Shown here piece after piece: positions 24,701-36,934 of a DNA stretch of 64,000 nt. The position numbers and the translations under genes were made by a program. Positions within the stretch are counted from its first letter, which is position 1. Each line of letters begins with the position of its first letter. Below the pieces are notes generated by a model. The model was not told the DNA's origin. It searched no databases and worked only from the letters and a program-made list of their open reading frames with translations. The stretch is from Zopfochytrium polystomum (lineage: Eukaryota > Chytridiomycota > Chytridiomycetes > Chytridiales > Chytridiaceae). Where the stretch lies: NCBI GenBank assembly GCA_025765615.1, contig JAIVFJ010000057.1, positions 267,515-331,514 on the forward strand, read 5' to 3'.

Positions 24701-27700
24701 TCGTCGTACTCTTCGCTCCCGTCCTCGTCAGAGTCATCCTCATCCGACCCGCTGTACTCGTCGTCGTCCACCTCGTCCGACCCATCGCTCGACTCGCTGA
24801 CGCTGCCCACGTCGCTGTCTTCCTCGTCCTCCTCGTCGTCGTCCTCATCGTCGCTGGCAGCCGCGACGGCCCTCGCGGCCTTTTTCGGCACCTTTTTCAC
24901 CACGGAATCACGCTTGTTCCCGCGAATCGACCCGGCCGCAGACAGCGGGCTGGATCCTAAGGGCGTCGCCCCCGCACCGACGCCCGCGACGCCGCTGACG
25001 CTCGACAGCATCGAAACCCGCGACTGCCGCTCCCGCAGAGGGACCTCGTCCTCCTCGCTGTCGTCCTCCTCCCCCGCGTCGTCTCCCTCGCCGCCGTCGG
25101 CGTCATCCTCGTCGTCATCATCGTCGCCTTCGCTCCCCACCGCGCTGCCATTCTCCCCGCCATCCTTTCTTCCCTTGCCTTTCGATTTCCCCGTCTTGCC
25201 CCCAGCAGCCCCAAGCGCCGACGGCACCGCCGAGCTCCGCTTCGCCATCTTCGCGGCGGCGGCGGCCACCCGCTTCTTCTTCCCCTTCTTCCCGCTCGGC
25301 ATCGCCAGCGCCGGCGACGAGGCGACAACCAGCGACGCACCGCCCATCGCGCCCGTCGCCGAGTTTGCAAACTGGTACTGCCACGTCCACGACCCGTCCG
25401 GCTGCATCACGGGCACCGCCACGAGCACAAGGTCCGTCTGCGTCACCGCCGCGTCGGCGGCGGCGGCGGTGACCGCGGCGGCCGCTGGCGCGGGGGGCGC
25501 GGGAGTCCACGCCGTTGCCGTGGGCTCCGCCACGGTGGAGGCGGCGGCACCTGCGTCGGCGGCGGCGGCGCCGTCGTCTCCGGCCGCGTCTGGCTCGCCG
25601 TCGCCGGCGGAGCTGGCTTCCTCGTCACCGTCGCCATCGCCGTCGCCGTCGTCGTCGCTGCTGCCTGCGTCGTCGGGGCCCGGCGAGGGACCGGCGGTGG
25701 CGACAGAGCCAGCGACGGCGCGGGACGCCGGCGGGGCAGGAGCCGTCGCCTGCGGAGACACGTCCGCCGGCGTGGGCGCGGGCGCGGGCGCAGGCGTCGG
25801 CGCGGAGGGCTGCAGCGCGCGGTTCCGCTCGACCCAGTCCGTAAACGCCTTGACCTTTGCCGCGACCTCCTGCGCCTCGTAGTCCGCGCGGGCGACGTTT
25901 CCCGACGCGACGGCCTGCAGCCACGCGTCGACCATGCTCGCCTCGAAACTGCTGGTCTCGGACATCCACGTCGCGCGCTTGTCGTCCAGGACCTGGTCGA
26001 GCCGCGGTTTGACTTGCGCGAGGCTTTCGACCGACATGGGCAAACCGGCGACTTCGTTCGGAGACAGATACAGCAGCCCCCAGTCGCGCTTCTTGCCCGC
26101 CGATGGCGCCGGCGGGAGCAGGCCGACCAGACCTTCCCGGACGTCCGCCTCCAGGCGTCCCAGGTCCGAGTCGAGGTGGAAGGCTCCGAGGGCGGCGGTG
26201 ACAAAACGAATGTGGTCGCTCATGTCGCTTGGGATGGTGATTTGTACTCTGTCCGGCAAGGGCCGGGCGTCAATGCCCTCCTCAATGTCAACCAAGGGGT
26301 CAGGTCCGTAAAATCCGGGTCCTGGGTATCCAAGCGTCTTCCGGTGGGGCTGCAGCGAAGCGCGCTTGAGCGTCGACGCCGATATTTTGAGGTCTCCTTC
26401 GAATTGAATGACCACTTTGTCGCCGTTCGGCGGACCAGGCAGCGCCACAGAAGCCGCCGTGGACGAAAAGACTGGATCAATGTACACGTGCTTGACGCGA
26501 ACGAACCTGAAGGCCGCGGGCTTCTTGAGGCGGTATGCGTCCCTCGAGTCGTAAAAGGCAATATCTGGGTCCCGCACTTCGGCGTTGACAAAGGGAGGAG
26601 GCAGAGATCCGTTCGATGTGGTGGCGGAGGAGGAGGCGGACACGCCGTCCGCGGGGTAATCGGAGACGTCCGACGCCTTTTTTCTGCTCTTGTTGGCAAA
26701 AAGCCGTCTGAAACCTCCCGCCGATGACGATTCCTTGCCTGCGTCGTCCTTTTGCCCCGTGGCGCCCTGGCTGGAGATTGAAAACAGCGTAGGAGGCTCC
26801 GCCAAGTTGCTGACGACGACCAGCATCTCCTTCCACTCGCTGCCGTACTGCAAGCGAACCATCGCCTTCCCCTCGTAGTGAACTCCCCTTGCCGGCGCGT
26901 TCTCCAGCTCCCCGATCCGGGCGGTCGCGAACGGAGAGAGCCCCAGGTCGGACCACACTCGCGCTCGTTCTTCCCCGGCGAGGAGCCGGAGAGTGAGGTG
27001 TTCGCTGAGCTTGCACGCCTCGAACGACGACAGCCTCGCCGCGACCGCCCACGCGTTGGCGGCAATGGACGAGCGCACGGCAACGTGCGTGACGTGCGAT
27101 CCAGCCACGCAGAGAGCCAGGAACGTGTCGTAAGGTGCGGGCGGCACAACAGCTCGGCCAGAAGAAGATCTGCGACGCACAAAGGGCTGGTATCCGAAAG
27201 GCAGCATCTCGACCACGGCGTTGGACATGGGCAGTCTGATTGGGATGGAAGAGTCGGACGAGACGGCTGCGGTCTTGACCGCGTCCACCAATGCCGCGTC
27301 GGGCTCTCTTGCCCCCTCGCTCTCCATGATGCCGTCAAATGTCGGGGTGGGCACGTAAGCCCTGGTTGCAATGTCCTCTGGCACGGGCCACAGAGTCAAA
27401 AAGGAGCCCCGGAGCTCAGCCCAGTACTTTAACCACTCCCCGCCAACATCGTGCGGAGCGGCAGCGCGGCCAGAAGAGGAACTGGGGCGCGGCGGCAACG
27501 GCTCTCCAGAGACACCAACGTCGTTGCAGGCGAAAATGAACCCAGAGATGTAAAGCTTGCCGTTGTAGGCATCGACCAGGGGAGAAATAAACGTTGGCTT
27601 TGGTGGCAACCCTCGGTTCAACGAGCTTCGACCCGAACTCGAAGTTTGGGTCCTTGACGATTTCGGGGGCGGGGAAACGGGGCCCGGGTTGCCGGCGGTG

Positions 27701-28656
27701 ACGGCGTGGAAAGCGTCTAGCTGCAGCAAAGGCGTGACTGTCGCGGAGGCGCGACGCGGGGCGGGATCCTCGGCGATGGCCCTGGCACCGGCACCGTGGT
27801 GGGTATCGGGAACCGGGGTCGAGGGTGTCAGAGACGGCGACACGACTGGGGATCCGGACGACGTCTTGGGCTTTGACCAAGAGAAGATGCCTTTCTTGGC
27901 GGGCGCGGCGGGCGCGTCGGCGGCGGCGGCGGCGGTCGGCTGCATTGACGATGAGCGGCGCGCGTCCTTTTGGGACATGGACCGAGACTGCAATGCGACG
28001 CCGCCGGCGCCGCCGGCGCTTGCACTGGCGACGGGAGCGGCAGGAAGGGCTGGCAGGAGGAGGAAAAGGAGAGATCTGTAAGCGGAGGGCAGGTTGGCGG
28101 TGGAAGAGGGGGAACAAATCACGATCTCGCCGGACTCACGGTTGTGCGTGATGGACGAGGACGACAAGGCGCGGGCGGCGCGGCCCGGCGCGAGCGTGGG
28201 ACGGCCCGATCTCTCGTTGCCGGTGCGGTTGTTGGGTTGATTGCTGCCGCCGAGGCGGCCCTTGTTTTGCCCGAGGGAGTAGCCGTCCTCGTTGTTGATA
28301 ACATCGTAGTCGTCGTCGCTGTCATTGTCGTCGTCCTCGTCGTCGTCGTCCTCGTCTGGGTCAGAATCCTCCGAGGACGACGACGACAGCGACGACGAGC
28401 CGTCGTGGTCGTCTCTTGCTCCTCCTCCTCGTCCGTCGTCGTGGTCCGCGCGTGGTGCTGCTGCTGCTGGCCGACGGGTTGGGTCGACAATGGATGGCAC
28501 GGTTCGTTCGCCGGGCAGGATGGCGGTGGCAGCACGATCCCTGCCGCCGCCGCCGCCGCCGCCGAGGCCGCCGCCGCCAAGACGGCTGCTGCCAATTGTT
28601 GTATTTGCGGGAGATGGCGAGGGCACCGACGAAGACGCCGTCGTGGGCGGCGGCAT
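21773..28656 (-). CDS. Very large PH-domain protein, CAF120/SKG3-like, with acidic and proline-rich tails
   Basis: Five exons on the minus strand: 28656–28140, 28049–24499, 24418–23538, 23468–23419 and 23286–21773; all phases agree and give 2170 residues. The N-terminus is Ser/Gly-rich and acidic. Residues ~335–520 read as one PH-like unit (YISGFIF, EWLKYWAELRGSFLTLWP, then NAWAVAARLSSFEA). Residues ~560–770 form a second unit (WKEMLVVVSNL … DIAFYDSRDAYRLKKPAAF). Order and wording recall the paired PH region of fungal CAF120/SKG3, but I cannot run the comparison. The remainder is Ala/Pro-rich, then long Asp/Glu/Ser tracts, Gly/Met/Pro-rich segments and a Lys/Arg-rich C-terminus. Intron 1 (90 nt) is in frame without stops, so retention would add 30 residues. 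The function is unknown; membrane or bud-site scaffolding is inference. Confidence 0.75.
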
Positions 28657-28721
28657 TTTTCCCCCCTTATTTCTTTTTTTTTTTTCTTTTTTTTTTTTAC
28701 TCTCTTTTAGGTCCACCCAAT

Positions 28722-28850
<129 letters not shown>

Positions 28851-28856
28851 TCATCT

Positions 28857-29059
28857 CCTCTCTCCCATAAAAAACAAAAATGAAGAAAGAAAAAAAAGGA
28901 CTCCAAAGTCAAGACCAACATCGTTCGTTCGCTCATGTTCGTTTCGTTCGTTTGTTCGTTCGGTCAGCGCGCGCGCGAGAGGAAGAAAACCCCCCACCCA
29001 CCCCACCAACACCCCCCAACGCGTCGTGAGTAAAATACATTAGCCAAAATAATATTGAA

Positions 29060-29112
<53 letters not shown>

Positions 29113-29734
29113 AAACATGACACTTATCAGTTGTACTTTACACGTACTCACGCGCAAGGGTAAGCCGACCGCGTTCAAACGAACCCTTGTCCATACCACA
29201 CCACACCGGACCACCAAACTCACGCACACACTGTCCTCCAGCCGCTCCCTCCCGCACGGCGCACGCACTGAGCCACTCCAACCCAATTCGCCCTGTGTGG
29301 GCGTGCCAGTTGAAACAGCCGCGCTCAAATGACAACATCGGGGGCTGCCACCACACGCTGCTTACTGCAAGCATGTATAAAGGTGGAGAGGACAGGCGAA
29401 GGCGAGGAGAAGGGGCCGGGAAAAAACGTCAAAACGAGTGTATTTTGGATCTCGACGGGATGCACGAGAGCAAGGGAGAACAGAGGCAGAGCGGCTCTCC
29501 ACCCGACCCTCCCCCACTTCCACACGCCCGTTCGGAAAGACCACTACGCCATTTACCCCGCCTGTTCAATCCTTGCCAACAAACAGAAAAATAAAAAGGG
29601 GGGGTCCACCCGTGCCCCGCCCTCGCCATCATCGCCTCCTCCGGCTACTGCACCTCCTGCCTCCCCCGTCTCCCTCACCCCAAAACAACCTTCTGCTCCT
29701 CCCCCTCCCCCCTTGTGACTGTCTGCGGCGGTGT
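28857..29734. other. Intergenic between PH-domain gene and RPS6
   Basis: Contains a TTCG/GTTCGTTC-type simple repeat (28920–28965), the AGT microsatellite and T/C-rich flank near the RPS6 3' end. No gene seen. Confidence 0.55.
29058..29112. repeat. (AGT)n microsatellite
   Basis: About 18 perfect AGT trinucleotide units. Confidence 0.97.
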
Positions 29735-31015
29735 TTACGCGGTGGCAGACTTGCGGATGGAAGAAAGCCGCTTCTTGGTCTCGGCCCTCTTCTCCTTGCG
29801 CTCCTTGACGCGCTGGGCGAGGAGCTTTGCGTACTCGGCAGCTGCCTCCTTGGAGCGCGCGACAGCACGGCGCCTCTCGGCCATTCGGTGCCTCTTGCGC
29901 TGGAGGGTGAGGGGGGTGACCAGACGCTGGATCTTGGGCGCCTTCGAGTGGGGCTTCTTGCCCTCCTTCTTGGGCTGAATCTCACGGCGGATAACGTACT
30001 TCCGGACATCGTCTTCTTTGCTCAGCGACTATGTGCATGTAATTTTCGCGCAGCGACATAATGTCAGGAACTGAAACCAAAAAGGAAAGGCTTTGAAGAA
30101 AAAGTCTACTTACGAAGAGCTTGCGGATCTTGGAGGCACGCTTCGGGCCGAGCCTCTTGGGGACGGTGACATCGGTAAGACCCGGGATGGGGGTGTCACC
30201 CTGCTTGACAACGACCAGGGAAAGAGCCGAAATGTCGGGGCCAACGATGCAACCGCGGACGGTCTTGCGCTTGCGCTCACCAGTGCGGCGGGGGCGGTAG
30301 CACGAGTGGCCCTCAGACAGGAGCAGCGACGCACGGCCAGGCTTCAGGACACCCTGCTTCATGGGGAAACCCTGCTTGTCGTTTCCACCAGTGATCTTCA
30401 GCACGTAGCCAGCAAACTCGTCGCCGAGCTGGTCCGCCTTGACCTCGGCCGACATGCGCTTGTCGTAGAAGATGCGCCTGCGTTTCCGATGTGAGGTCTG
30501 GCGTGTCAGAGTGGCTGCTGGGGGGGGAGGGGTTTCCGACCACTTTTGTCCCACTCGCACAACTATTACAACTCTACTCACAGGCGACGCTCATCGTCGA
30601 TTTCGATCGACTTTTGGGAGCCAAGGGCTGGGTAGGCGATGTTCAACTGCGGGAGAGATGTGCACGGGTTAGGTTGTTGGGAAGGAAGAGCATCCTTGAG
30701 GGTTGCGCGGGCATCTCGTCGCGAGCGATCAGGGGGAGAGAGATTGCGTAAACTGAAGAGGGTGCTGCCAACGATCCAGGCAGCAGCGATGGCGAGCGAG
30801 ATTCGCGCCTGACCTCGCAACGGAGGGATGCGATGGCGAGAAAGGCGACGGATTTGCGGAAGGGGACGAAGCGAGGCAATCGGAGGTAGAGGTGGGGGGT
30901 GCCGGTGGGATGGGATGGAATGGAATGGAATGGGATGGGATGGGATGGGTTGGGATGGGAGAGGTGGAGCGCTCTCCTCCGGCCCAAGGTCTTGCTCCAG
31001 CGACCGTACCTTCAT
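29735..31015 (-). CDS. RPS6: 40S ribosomal protein S6, 4 exons
   Basis: Small-subunit ribosomal protein. Exons on the minus strand: 31015–31010, 30646–30582, 30477–30114 and 30028–29735, giving 242 residues (human 249). Exon 1 encodes only Met-Lys. Family blocks are [17 protein letters not shown] start, [68 protein letters not shown] and [12 protein letters not shown], with a Lys/Arg-rich helix at the C-terminus. The tail ends soon after [13 protein letters not shown], so one RLSS-type phosphorylation motif remains but the multi-serine tail of animals is shorter. Divergent from SNRNP40, with 363 bases between starts. Confidence 0.97.
30905..30962. repeat. (GGGAT/GGAAT)n pentamer repeat in RPS6 intron 1
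   Basis: About eleven imperfect 5-bp units, mixing GGAAT and GGGAT, within the first intron of the minus-strand RPS6 gene. Confidence 0.9.
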
Positions 31016-31143
31016 GATGGCGGGAGAAAAGGATGAAGAATTTCTTGCAGCAATATTCCTCTGATGGGTTCAATCAATCAGCAATATGAAAGAGCACTCC
31101 TGAACCGATTCGTTGGTTCGAGGTCGGCTCAGTTAGGCGCACA

Positions 31144-31182
<39 letters not shown>

Positions 31183-31378
31183 GCCAGACAGTAAGCCTCC
31201 CTGACAAGGCAACGCTTTCCGCGATCGTCGTTGTTGCACGCAACGCCCCCAGCCAGCCAGCCAGCGACGACCGTTGCACTACCCCCTGCATCAGCCGCCC
31301 TTTCAACCCCCCCTTATCTGATCCCCCCATCTGATCCCCCCGCCTTCCCCCCACGCCGCAGCTAGCCAATCGATCGCA
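31016..31378. promoter_or_regulatory. Bidirectional promoter region RPS6/SNRNP40
   Basis: 363 bases between divergent starts. Includes a GACA tetranucleotide run (31149–31186) and pyrimidine-rich stretches next to the SNRNP40 start. The promoter role is inferred from orientation; no TATA box recognised. Confidence 0.5.
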
Positions 31379-33016
31379 ATGGAGAAGCGCAAGGCCTCGG
31401 ACGAACCCGATGCCGGTTCCGCTGGCGGCTTCGGCGGCGGCCTCGGAGGAGTGGTCGCAAAACGCGTCAAAGAGTCCGACTCCTCTTCAACCTCCTCAGC
31501 CCTCGCCACACGCCCCGCCGGCTCCTCGGCTCTCATTGCATCTGTGCGTGTTTGGTCTTTCGCCATTTTGGCGCCGAAGTTTTTGAAGTGGGGTTTGCTG
31601 GGGTGCGGGAGGAGTGGATAGGATGGTCTCCGGGCAATGGGAGTGTGCATGAGCTCTTCAATAACGTCTATCAACTGTCTGTCAACCAACCAACCTAACC
31701 CCCATCCAGGTCCAGCGCACGTCCTCCCTCCAGGCCCCCATCATGTTGCTCACGGGACACTTGGCGGAGGTATTTTCGTGCAAGTTTTCGCCGTCCGGAA
31801 AGCACATCGCGTCCAGCTCCTTTGACCGGAATATACGTGAGTACTCTGACTGATTCATGAGTTTCCCCTTTCCTTTCGCATGGCGAGTCTACAGTTTTTC
31901 TTGTTCGTCCTCCTAACATGTTTCTCCGATCTTGGCAACCGGGACAATCGAAAAACGCTGCTGCTGTCCGTGTTTGGTTAAAACGCGTAGTACTCTGGAA
32001 CACTTACGGCGACTGCGCAAATTTCGGCCTCCTCAAGGGCCACACGGGTGCCGTCCTGGAGATCCAGTGGTCGCGAGACGGGACTCGGATCTTTTCAGCG
32101 TCGACCGATAAAACAGTTGAGCGCCGGCGATGGCAGAACAAAAAAAAAAAAAAGGTTTTGTAACCTCTCCTTTTTCGTCCCTGCAACGAAAACGAAAAAA
32201 TCACAGCTAGGCGTATGGGACGTGGAAACCGGTGAACGCATCAAAAAGCTAAAAGGCCACGGTTCGTACGTCAACGGCTGCGCGGCGCCTCGACGCGGAC
32301 CCGAAGTCCTCGCGAGCGTCTCGGACGACTCGACGGTGCGGGTCTGGGACATCCGCCAGCGGCAGCCCGCCCACACGTTCCGCGACCGGTTCCAGCAGAC
32401 GGCCGTCGCGGTGTCGGACGACGGTGGCACCGTGTTCGCCGGCGGCCTCGACAACGAGATCAAGGCGTACGACCTGCGCAACGCCGGCGCCGTCGCCTAC
32501 GCCCTGCAGGGCCACCTCGACACGGTCACCGGCCTCCGCGTCAGCCCCGACGGCGGCCAGCTGCTCTCGTACGCCATGGACAACACCGTCAGGACCTGGG
32601 ACGTCAAGCCGTTCGCCGCTGGCGGCACCCGCATGCTCAAGATCTTTGAGGGAGCCCCGCAAGGGATGGAGAAGCACCTGCTGAAACCGTGCTGGTCGGC
32701 CGACGGATCCATGGTCGCCGCCGGTGCGGCCGACCGCACTGTTGTTGTGTGGGAGGTGGCGACAAGGAAGATTTTGTACAAGCTGCCCGGACACAAGGGG
32801 TGCGTCACTGAGGTCGACTGGCACCCCACCGAGCCCATTATTGTGTCCAGCAGCAACGACAAGACGCTGTTTTTAGGTACTGTCAAGGCTCTAATGACTT
32901 CAAACACATTTGCTCAAACACACACACCCCCTCTTTCTCCCTCGCTCTCTCAATGCACCGTTGTTGCAGGCGAGGTCAACCCAACCGATGTCAAGAACAT
33001 CTCCAGAGGACTGTGA
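31379..33016 (+). CDS. SNRNP40: U5 snRNP 40-kDa WD-repeat protein
   Basis: WD40 beta-propeller subunit of the U5 snRNP. Exons: 31379–31543, 31710–31836, 31991–32115, 32207–32876 and 32970–33016; phases agree and give 377 residues (human 357). Seven WD units can be followed: LLTGHLAEVFSCKFSPSG, LLKGHTGAVLEIQWSRDG, LKGHGSYVNG, a SDDSTVRVWDIR unit, GGLDNEIKAYDLR, a GHLDTVTGL unit with AMDNTVRTWDV, and KPCWSADGSMVAAGAADRTVVVWEV with LPGHKGCVTEVDWHP. The segment FDRNILLWNTYGDC is diagnostic for the SNRNP40 family. The N-terminus is a Ser/Gly-rich extension. The intron 3 donor is GTTGAG. Confidence 0.96.
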
Positions 33017-33558
33017 TTGGGTCGAGTCATGATGATCATAATACTCAGCAGTGTGTGAGGATGGGTAGGAGGATTTCACCGGCAAAGAGAAACAATAACC
33101 AGAAACCAACAGCAATGCGTATACAGCACGTTGTTTTCCTTGTGTTTTTTTTCTTTGCAATTTGGTTTCGTGAGAGTGGTATTACAGAGGCAGTACAATC
33201 ATTCAGCGCAAGTTCAACTCCCCTTCCCGCATCCTGCTAAACCGCTCTCCGTCTGTCCGCCCACCCAGACCCTGGCGCACGGGAAACACTGCTCGTAACC
33301 GAAGAAATCATTTTGGGGGTGGAAGCCTTTTTTTTTTGGTACGGTGCACACTCCCTCGTTTACCTCATCTCTTTCTTCCGTGGTGAATGCGCTACTGCAT
33401 TGGGGCTCGTGAAAGTGTGTGTGAGAGTGTGGTGTCTGTCTGTCTATATATCTATCTATCTGTCTCTCTGTCTGTCTGTCTTGTTTCCCTCTTTTTCTGT
33501 CTGTTGCATTTTCTGTCTTCGCATTATAGTAGTGCGCGCACTCCGAACGACCTGATTG
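33017..33558. other. Intergenic, no gene seen
   Basis: 3' flank of SNRNP40 and upstream region of the TIR gene. Holds GTCT/ATCT short repeats (33430–33480). No coding sequence supported. Confidence 0.5.
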
Positions 33559-36500
33559 ATGCACTTACGGACCACGGCGACGGCGACGACGGCGCCGACT
33601 CGTGCGCCACCACCACCAGCAGCAGCAGCAGCAACATTCCTAGCTCCGCCCACCACACTCCACAGCAGCAGCAGCCGCAGCAGCAATAATGTCGTCGATG
33701 GCGATGACGACGATGGCCGTCCGTCTGCGACGACGACGTATAGACAGCAGCAGCAGCAGCAGTACCCACCGCGCTCTCTCTCCCGCGGCGGCGGCGGCTC
33801 CCACCACCGCGTAGGACCAGCCCGCATACCTTCGCCAGTCGGCGTCGGCGGGCATGACCTGAAGCGCAACCTCGACTCGCTCATGACGGACCTCCTCGAG
33901 CTGTCGCGAGACCACGACGACGTCGATGGCGAGCGCGGCGGCGTTCGCCAGCAGCATCAGCACCAGCCCGGCACCTCGTCGTCGCCATCCTCGTCACCTC
34001 CACCACATGGATCGTCTTCAACCCGTGGTGGTGGTGGAAGTAGTGGAGGTGGTGGACTCGGAGGTGGCGGTGAAGCGAGCCGTGTCGCACGCTTGCTGCG
34101 ATCGATCCCCCGGAACCTCACCCTCGAGCAAATACTGGCTCATCCTCCATTCTTTGAAGGAAAGACCGGTGCCGCGCCTGGTCCTCGCGTCGGGCCAAGT
34201 GCCGCCGCCGCCGCCGCTGCTGCTGCCTCCGTTCAGGGCACGACAGCGGCCGGGCTCAGTTTTCACGTGAGTCACACCCTCGAATTACATTAGACCCGCA
34301 AGCAAAACTTCACCACCCATGGTTGACACGTTTTCGCAGGCAATGATCAGCTACGCGTGGAAGGACCACGCCCTAGTCCGCCCGCTGGTCGACAGTCTGA
34401 TCAAAATGAAGTTTCGCGTGTGGATCGACGTCAACAACATGGGCGACCAAATCAACGAAGCCATGATTGATGGCATTCGAGGCTCTGCGGTCGTCATACC
34501 TTTCATTTCGGACAGCTACGTCTCCTCCCACAATTGCAAGCTCGAAATCAAGTTTGCAAACGACATTCGAAAGCCAATCCTTCCTGTGCGTCTCGCCTGT
34601 TCAGAGGCCGTTCTGTACAGTACGGCTGCGTTCGTCACGGCGGGACAGCTATGTAGGTCTCGGTCCTATGGGGTCGAATGAATCCTCCTGCCCATATTTC
34701 ATCCTAACGTTCAAGACACAGACATTGATTTGCAAAGCGGAGTCACCCAAACTTCCCATCGGACGGTGGCCGACCGACTTGCCAAGCTTTTGAGCTCAGT
34801 TGCCCCAGACTTGCACCCCCACTATCTACAGCCTATGCAGCAGCAACAGCAGCAACTCGTCAAAGTTGAAGAGACCGCAACGGCCGCCGGGCATCTGCGC
34901 TGGGAACGAGCAAATGCTCTCTTGAACCTCTTCGACGACCACCACCGGGAAGGCAAGGCGAGAATGTCCGAGTTTCTCTGCTCGGACAGCGACGCGCGAC
35001 ACTGCCTGACCACTTTCGCCACCGCCGCCACCGAAACGCGGCAACGCCTTCGAGCCGTCCGCAAACTGCGCACCCTGGAACGCCTTGCGCGACTTTCGCA
35101 TTACGCTACGGCCGCCATGTCTTCTAAATCCGACAAGATCCCCACCCCACCGAGCCCCGTTACTGTCCTCTGCTACGGCTCCGCGACAACACTCACTCTT
35201 CAGTTCTCCGCTCCCATGTTTACTGCCTGGAAGCTGTGTGCCGTGCTGGAGCAAAGACGGCGGTTTCGGGCCGTAACAGCTAGCGACCGTTGCAGACCCT
35301 ACCTTATCGCGTACCCTGGAATGCCGCGCGTGTCTCACCTGTGCCACAAGTGCGGCGGGGTGGTCGTGATCTGCCCAATAATGGAGGACGACCCAACGGC
35401 GAGGGAGCACATCGCCGAAAGCGTTCTGACTCACGTCGAACGGCTTAACCAACTCATTACTCGGTCGAAGACGGCTTCCAAGCTTGTCGCCGTCTTATCG
35501 ACTACGCTTCCCGAGGAGGACTTGACCTGGGTGAGCAAGAGCGGCGTTTCGGTCGACAAGGAGTACGTTGCCCGATATCGGCGAACCAGCTCTCGCCTCC
35601 ATCAATTTTCTACGGCGCAAGGAGGATGCAATTTGGCGAAGATATTGGTGGCCTACATCGCTGGCGATCACGCGCTGACGAGGGTGGATCCCAGCGACTT
35701 TGGCATTTGGGAGTTGGCGGTTCTGAGCGCGGAACCCGTGGTCCCCTACGTCCAATGGGCGGAGGGTTTTGCGAGGTATCGCGATGGAATCGAGATTGAC
35801 CACTCCATGACCATGGCTCGCTGGGACTCGCTCATGCGCGCGCGACAAAATTGCGAGGCGCGCCTCAGTCCGCTCAAGATGTGGAGCCTCTTTGACCAAG
35901 TGGTGATGGGCGATAAAGTGGAGATCGGCTCGGACGAGCTTTCGTACTACAACGTCGGCAAAATGGCCATCATCGACGACTTGGGCCCAAAGTCCGTCGC
36001 AGACAAGTGGCTCGAAAACGAGCACGTCGAGGTTTCGGTCGACGCAGCGTCGGGCGACCTCAAGTTTGGCGGCATGAACACCGAGTCGTTCGCCAAATTG
36101 CTCGGCGTCGAGTACAAGAACCCAAAAGGCCCGCGGCGCGCAGAAGAGAGCCGCATCATCGTGGAGCGCATGCGAGAGTGCTTCTTGGACACGATCGGAA
36201 TCGAAACGACCTGCATCGCCCTCATGGAGTCCTGGCAGATCAGCCGCCTCGCGTCGGGCACTCTGGCGGTGAAGCGCGTGAAGAACCAGTGGATGCGCAA
36301 AATCATGCGAGCCGTCGGCGTTCGGAACGCCGTCGCCCTGCTCCTCGGCCCGCTCGCTGCAGCCGCCGGCCGCGCCGACGCCGGCGGCGGCGACCGCGAC
36401 GGGGGCCAAGCCGATCGCCGGATGACGGCCCTGCTGGCGCACCCGCACGCCGCGTGGGACGACTCGCCGCCCCCCGTCGACTGGGGCTGGAAACCCGTCG

Positions 36501-36934
36501 CCGACATCACCCACCTCGCCGACGCCATGAAGGTCGCGGACCCGGTCCTCGCCAACGCCGTACGCTCCAAGCTCGCCGTCGCACTCGCGAGGCGCCTCAA
36601 GGTCGACTGGTGGGGCAGCCACCTGACCTTGCTCAAGACCATCCCCCAAACCACCACCACCCCGACCCCCGCCGCTAACCACCCGCCGTCCGTGATGCTG
36701 TGGAATAGCCTCCCCGTCAACGCCCGCAGCGTCGGGTTCAAAAAGTGCGAGGCCCACGGACTCGTCGTCGACGAGTCGGACAGGCGCAGTGGCGCCGCCG
36801 CCACAGTTGCCGCTGCCGCGTGGCGCGTCGTGCCGTCGCGGACCAGCGACGTGTGGAAGGTCAAGGGTCTTGCGGCGCGGTGCGGGTGCTTCGCGCTGGA
36901 GAGCGTGAGGGAGGACATGTGGCTAGGAGGCTAG
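33559..36934 (+). CDS. TIR-domain protein with large uncharacterised C-terminal region
   Basis: Exons: 33559–34266, 34340–34589 (donor uncertain) and about 34716–36934, giving ~1058 residues. Residues 1–236 are low-complexity (Ser/Ala/Gln/Gly-rich) with a helix near ~100–120 (LKRNLDSLMTDLLELSRD) and one near 180–200 (EASRVARLLRSIPRNLTLEQ). Exon 2 is a complete TIR domain: AMISYAWKDHALV, FRVWIDVNNMGDQINEAM, SAVVIPFISDSY and NCKLEIKFA. The Cys–x–x–Glu (Glu ~305) occupies the catalytic position of NAD-cleaving TIRs. The ~730-residue C-terminal part matches no family I recognise; it includes helical Arg-rich stretches, a CHKCGG pair of cysteines and a C-terminal Trp-rich region. It is not a NACHT, NB-ARC or kinase. 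The exon 2/3 junction needs a phase-1 donor; a weak GTCTCG at 34590 fits. The gene is GC-rich like the housekeeping genes. Role as NADase/immune sensor is inference. Confidence 0.8.

Noticed and set aside
30905..30962. GGAAT satellite as contamination by animal satellite DNA
   Set aside because: Only ~60 bases, irregular, and embedded in a correctly spliced RPS6 intron.
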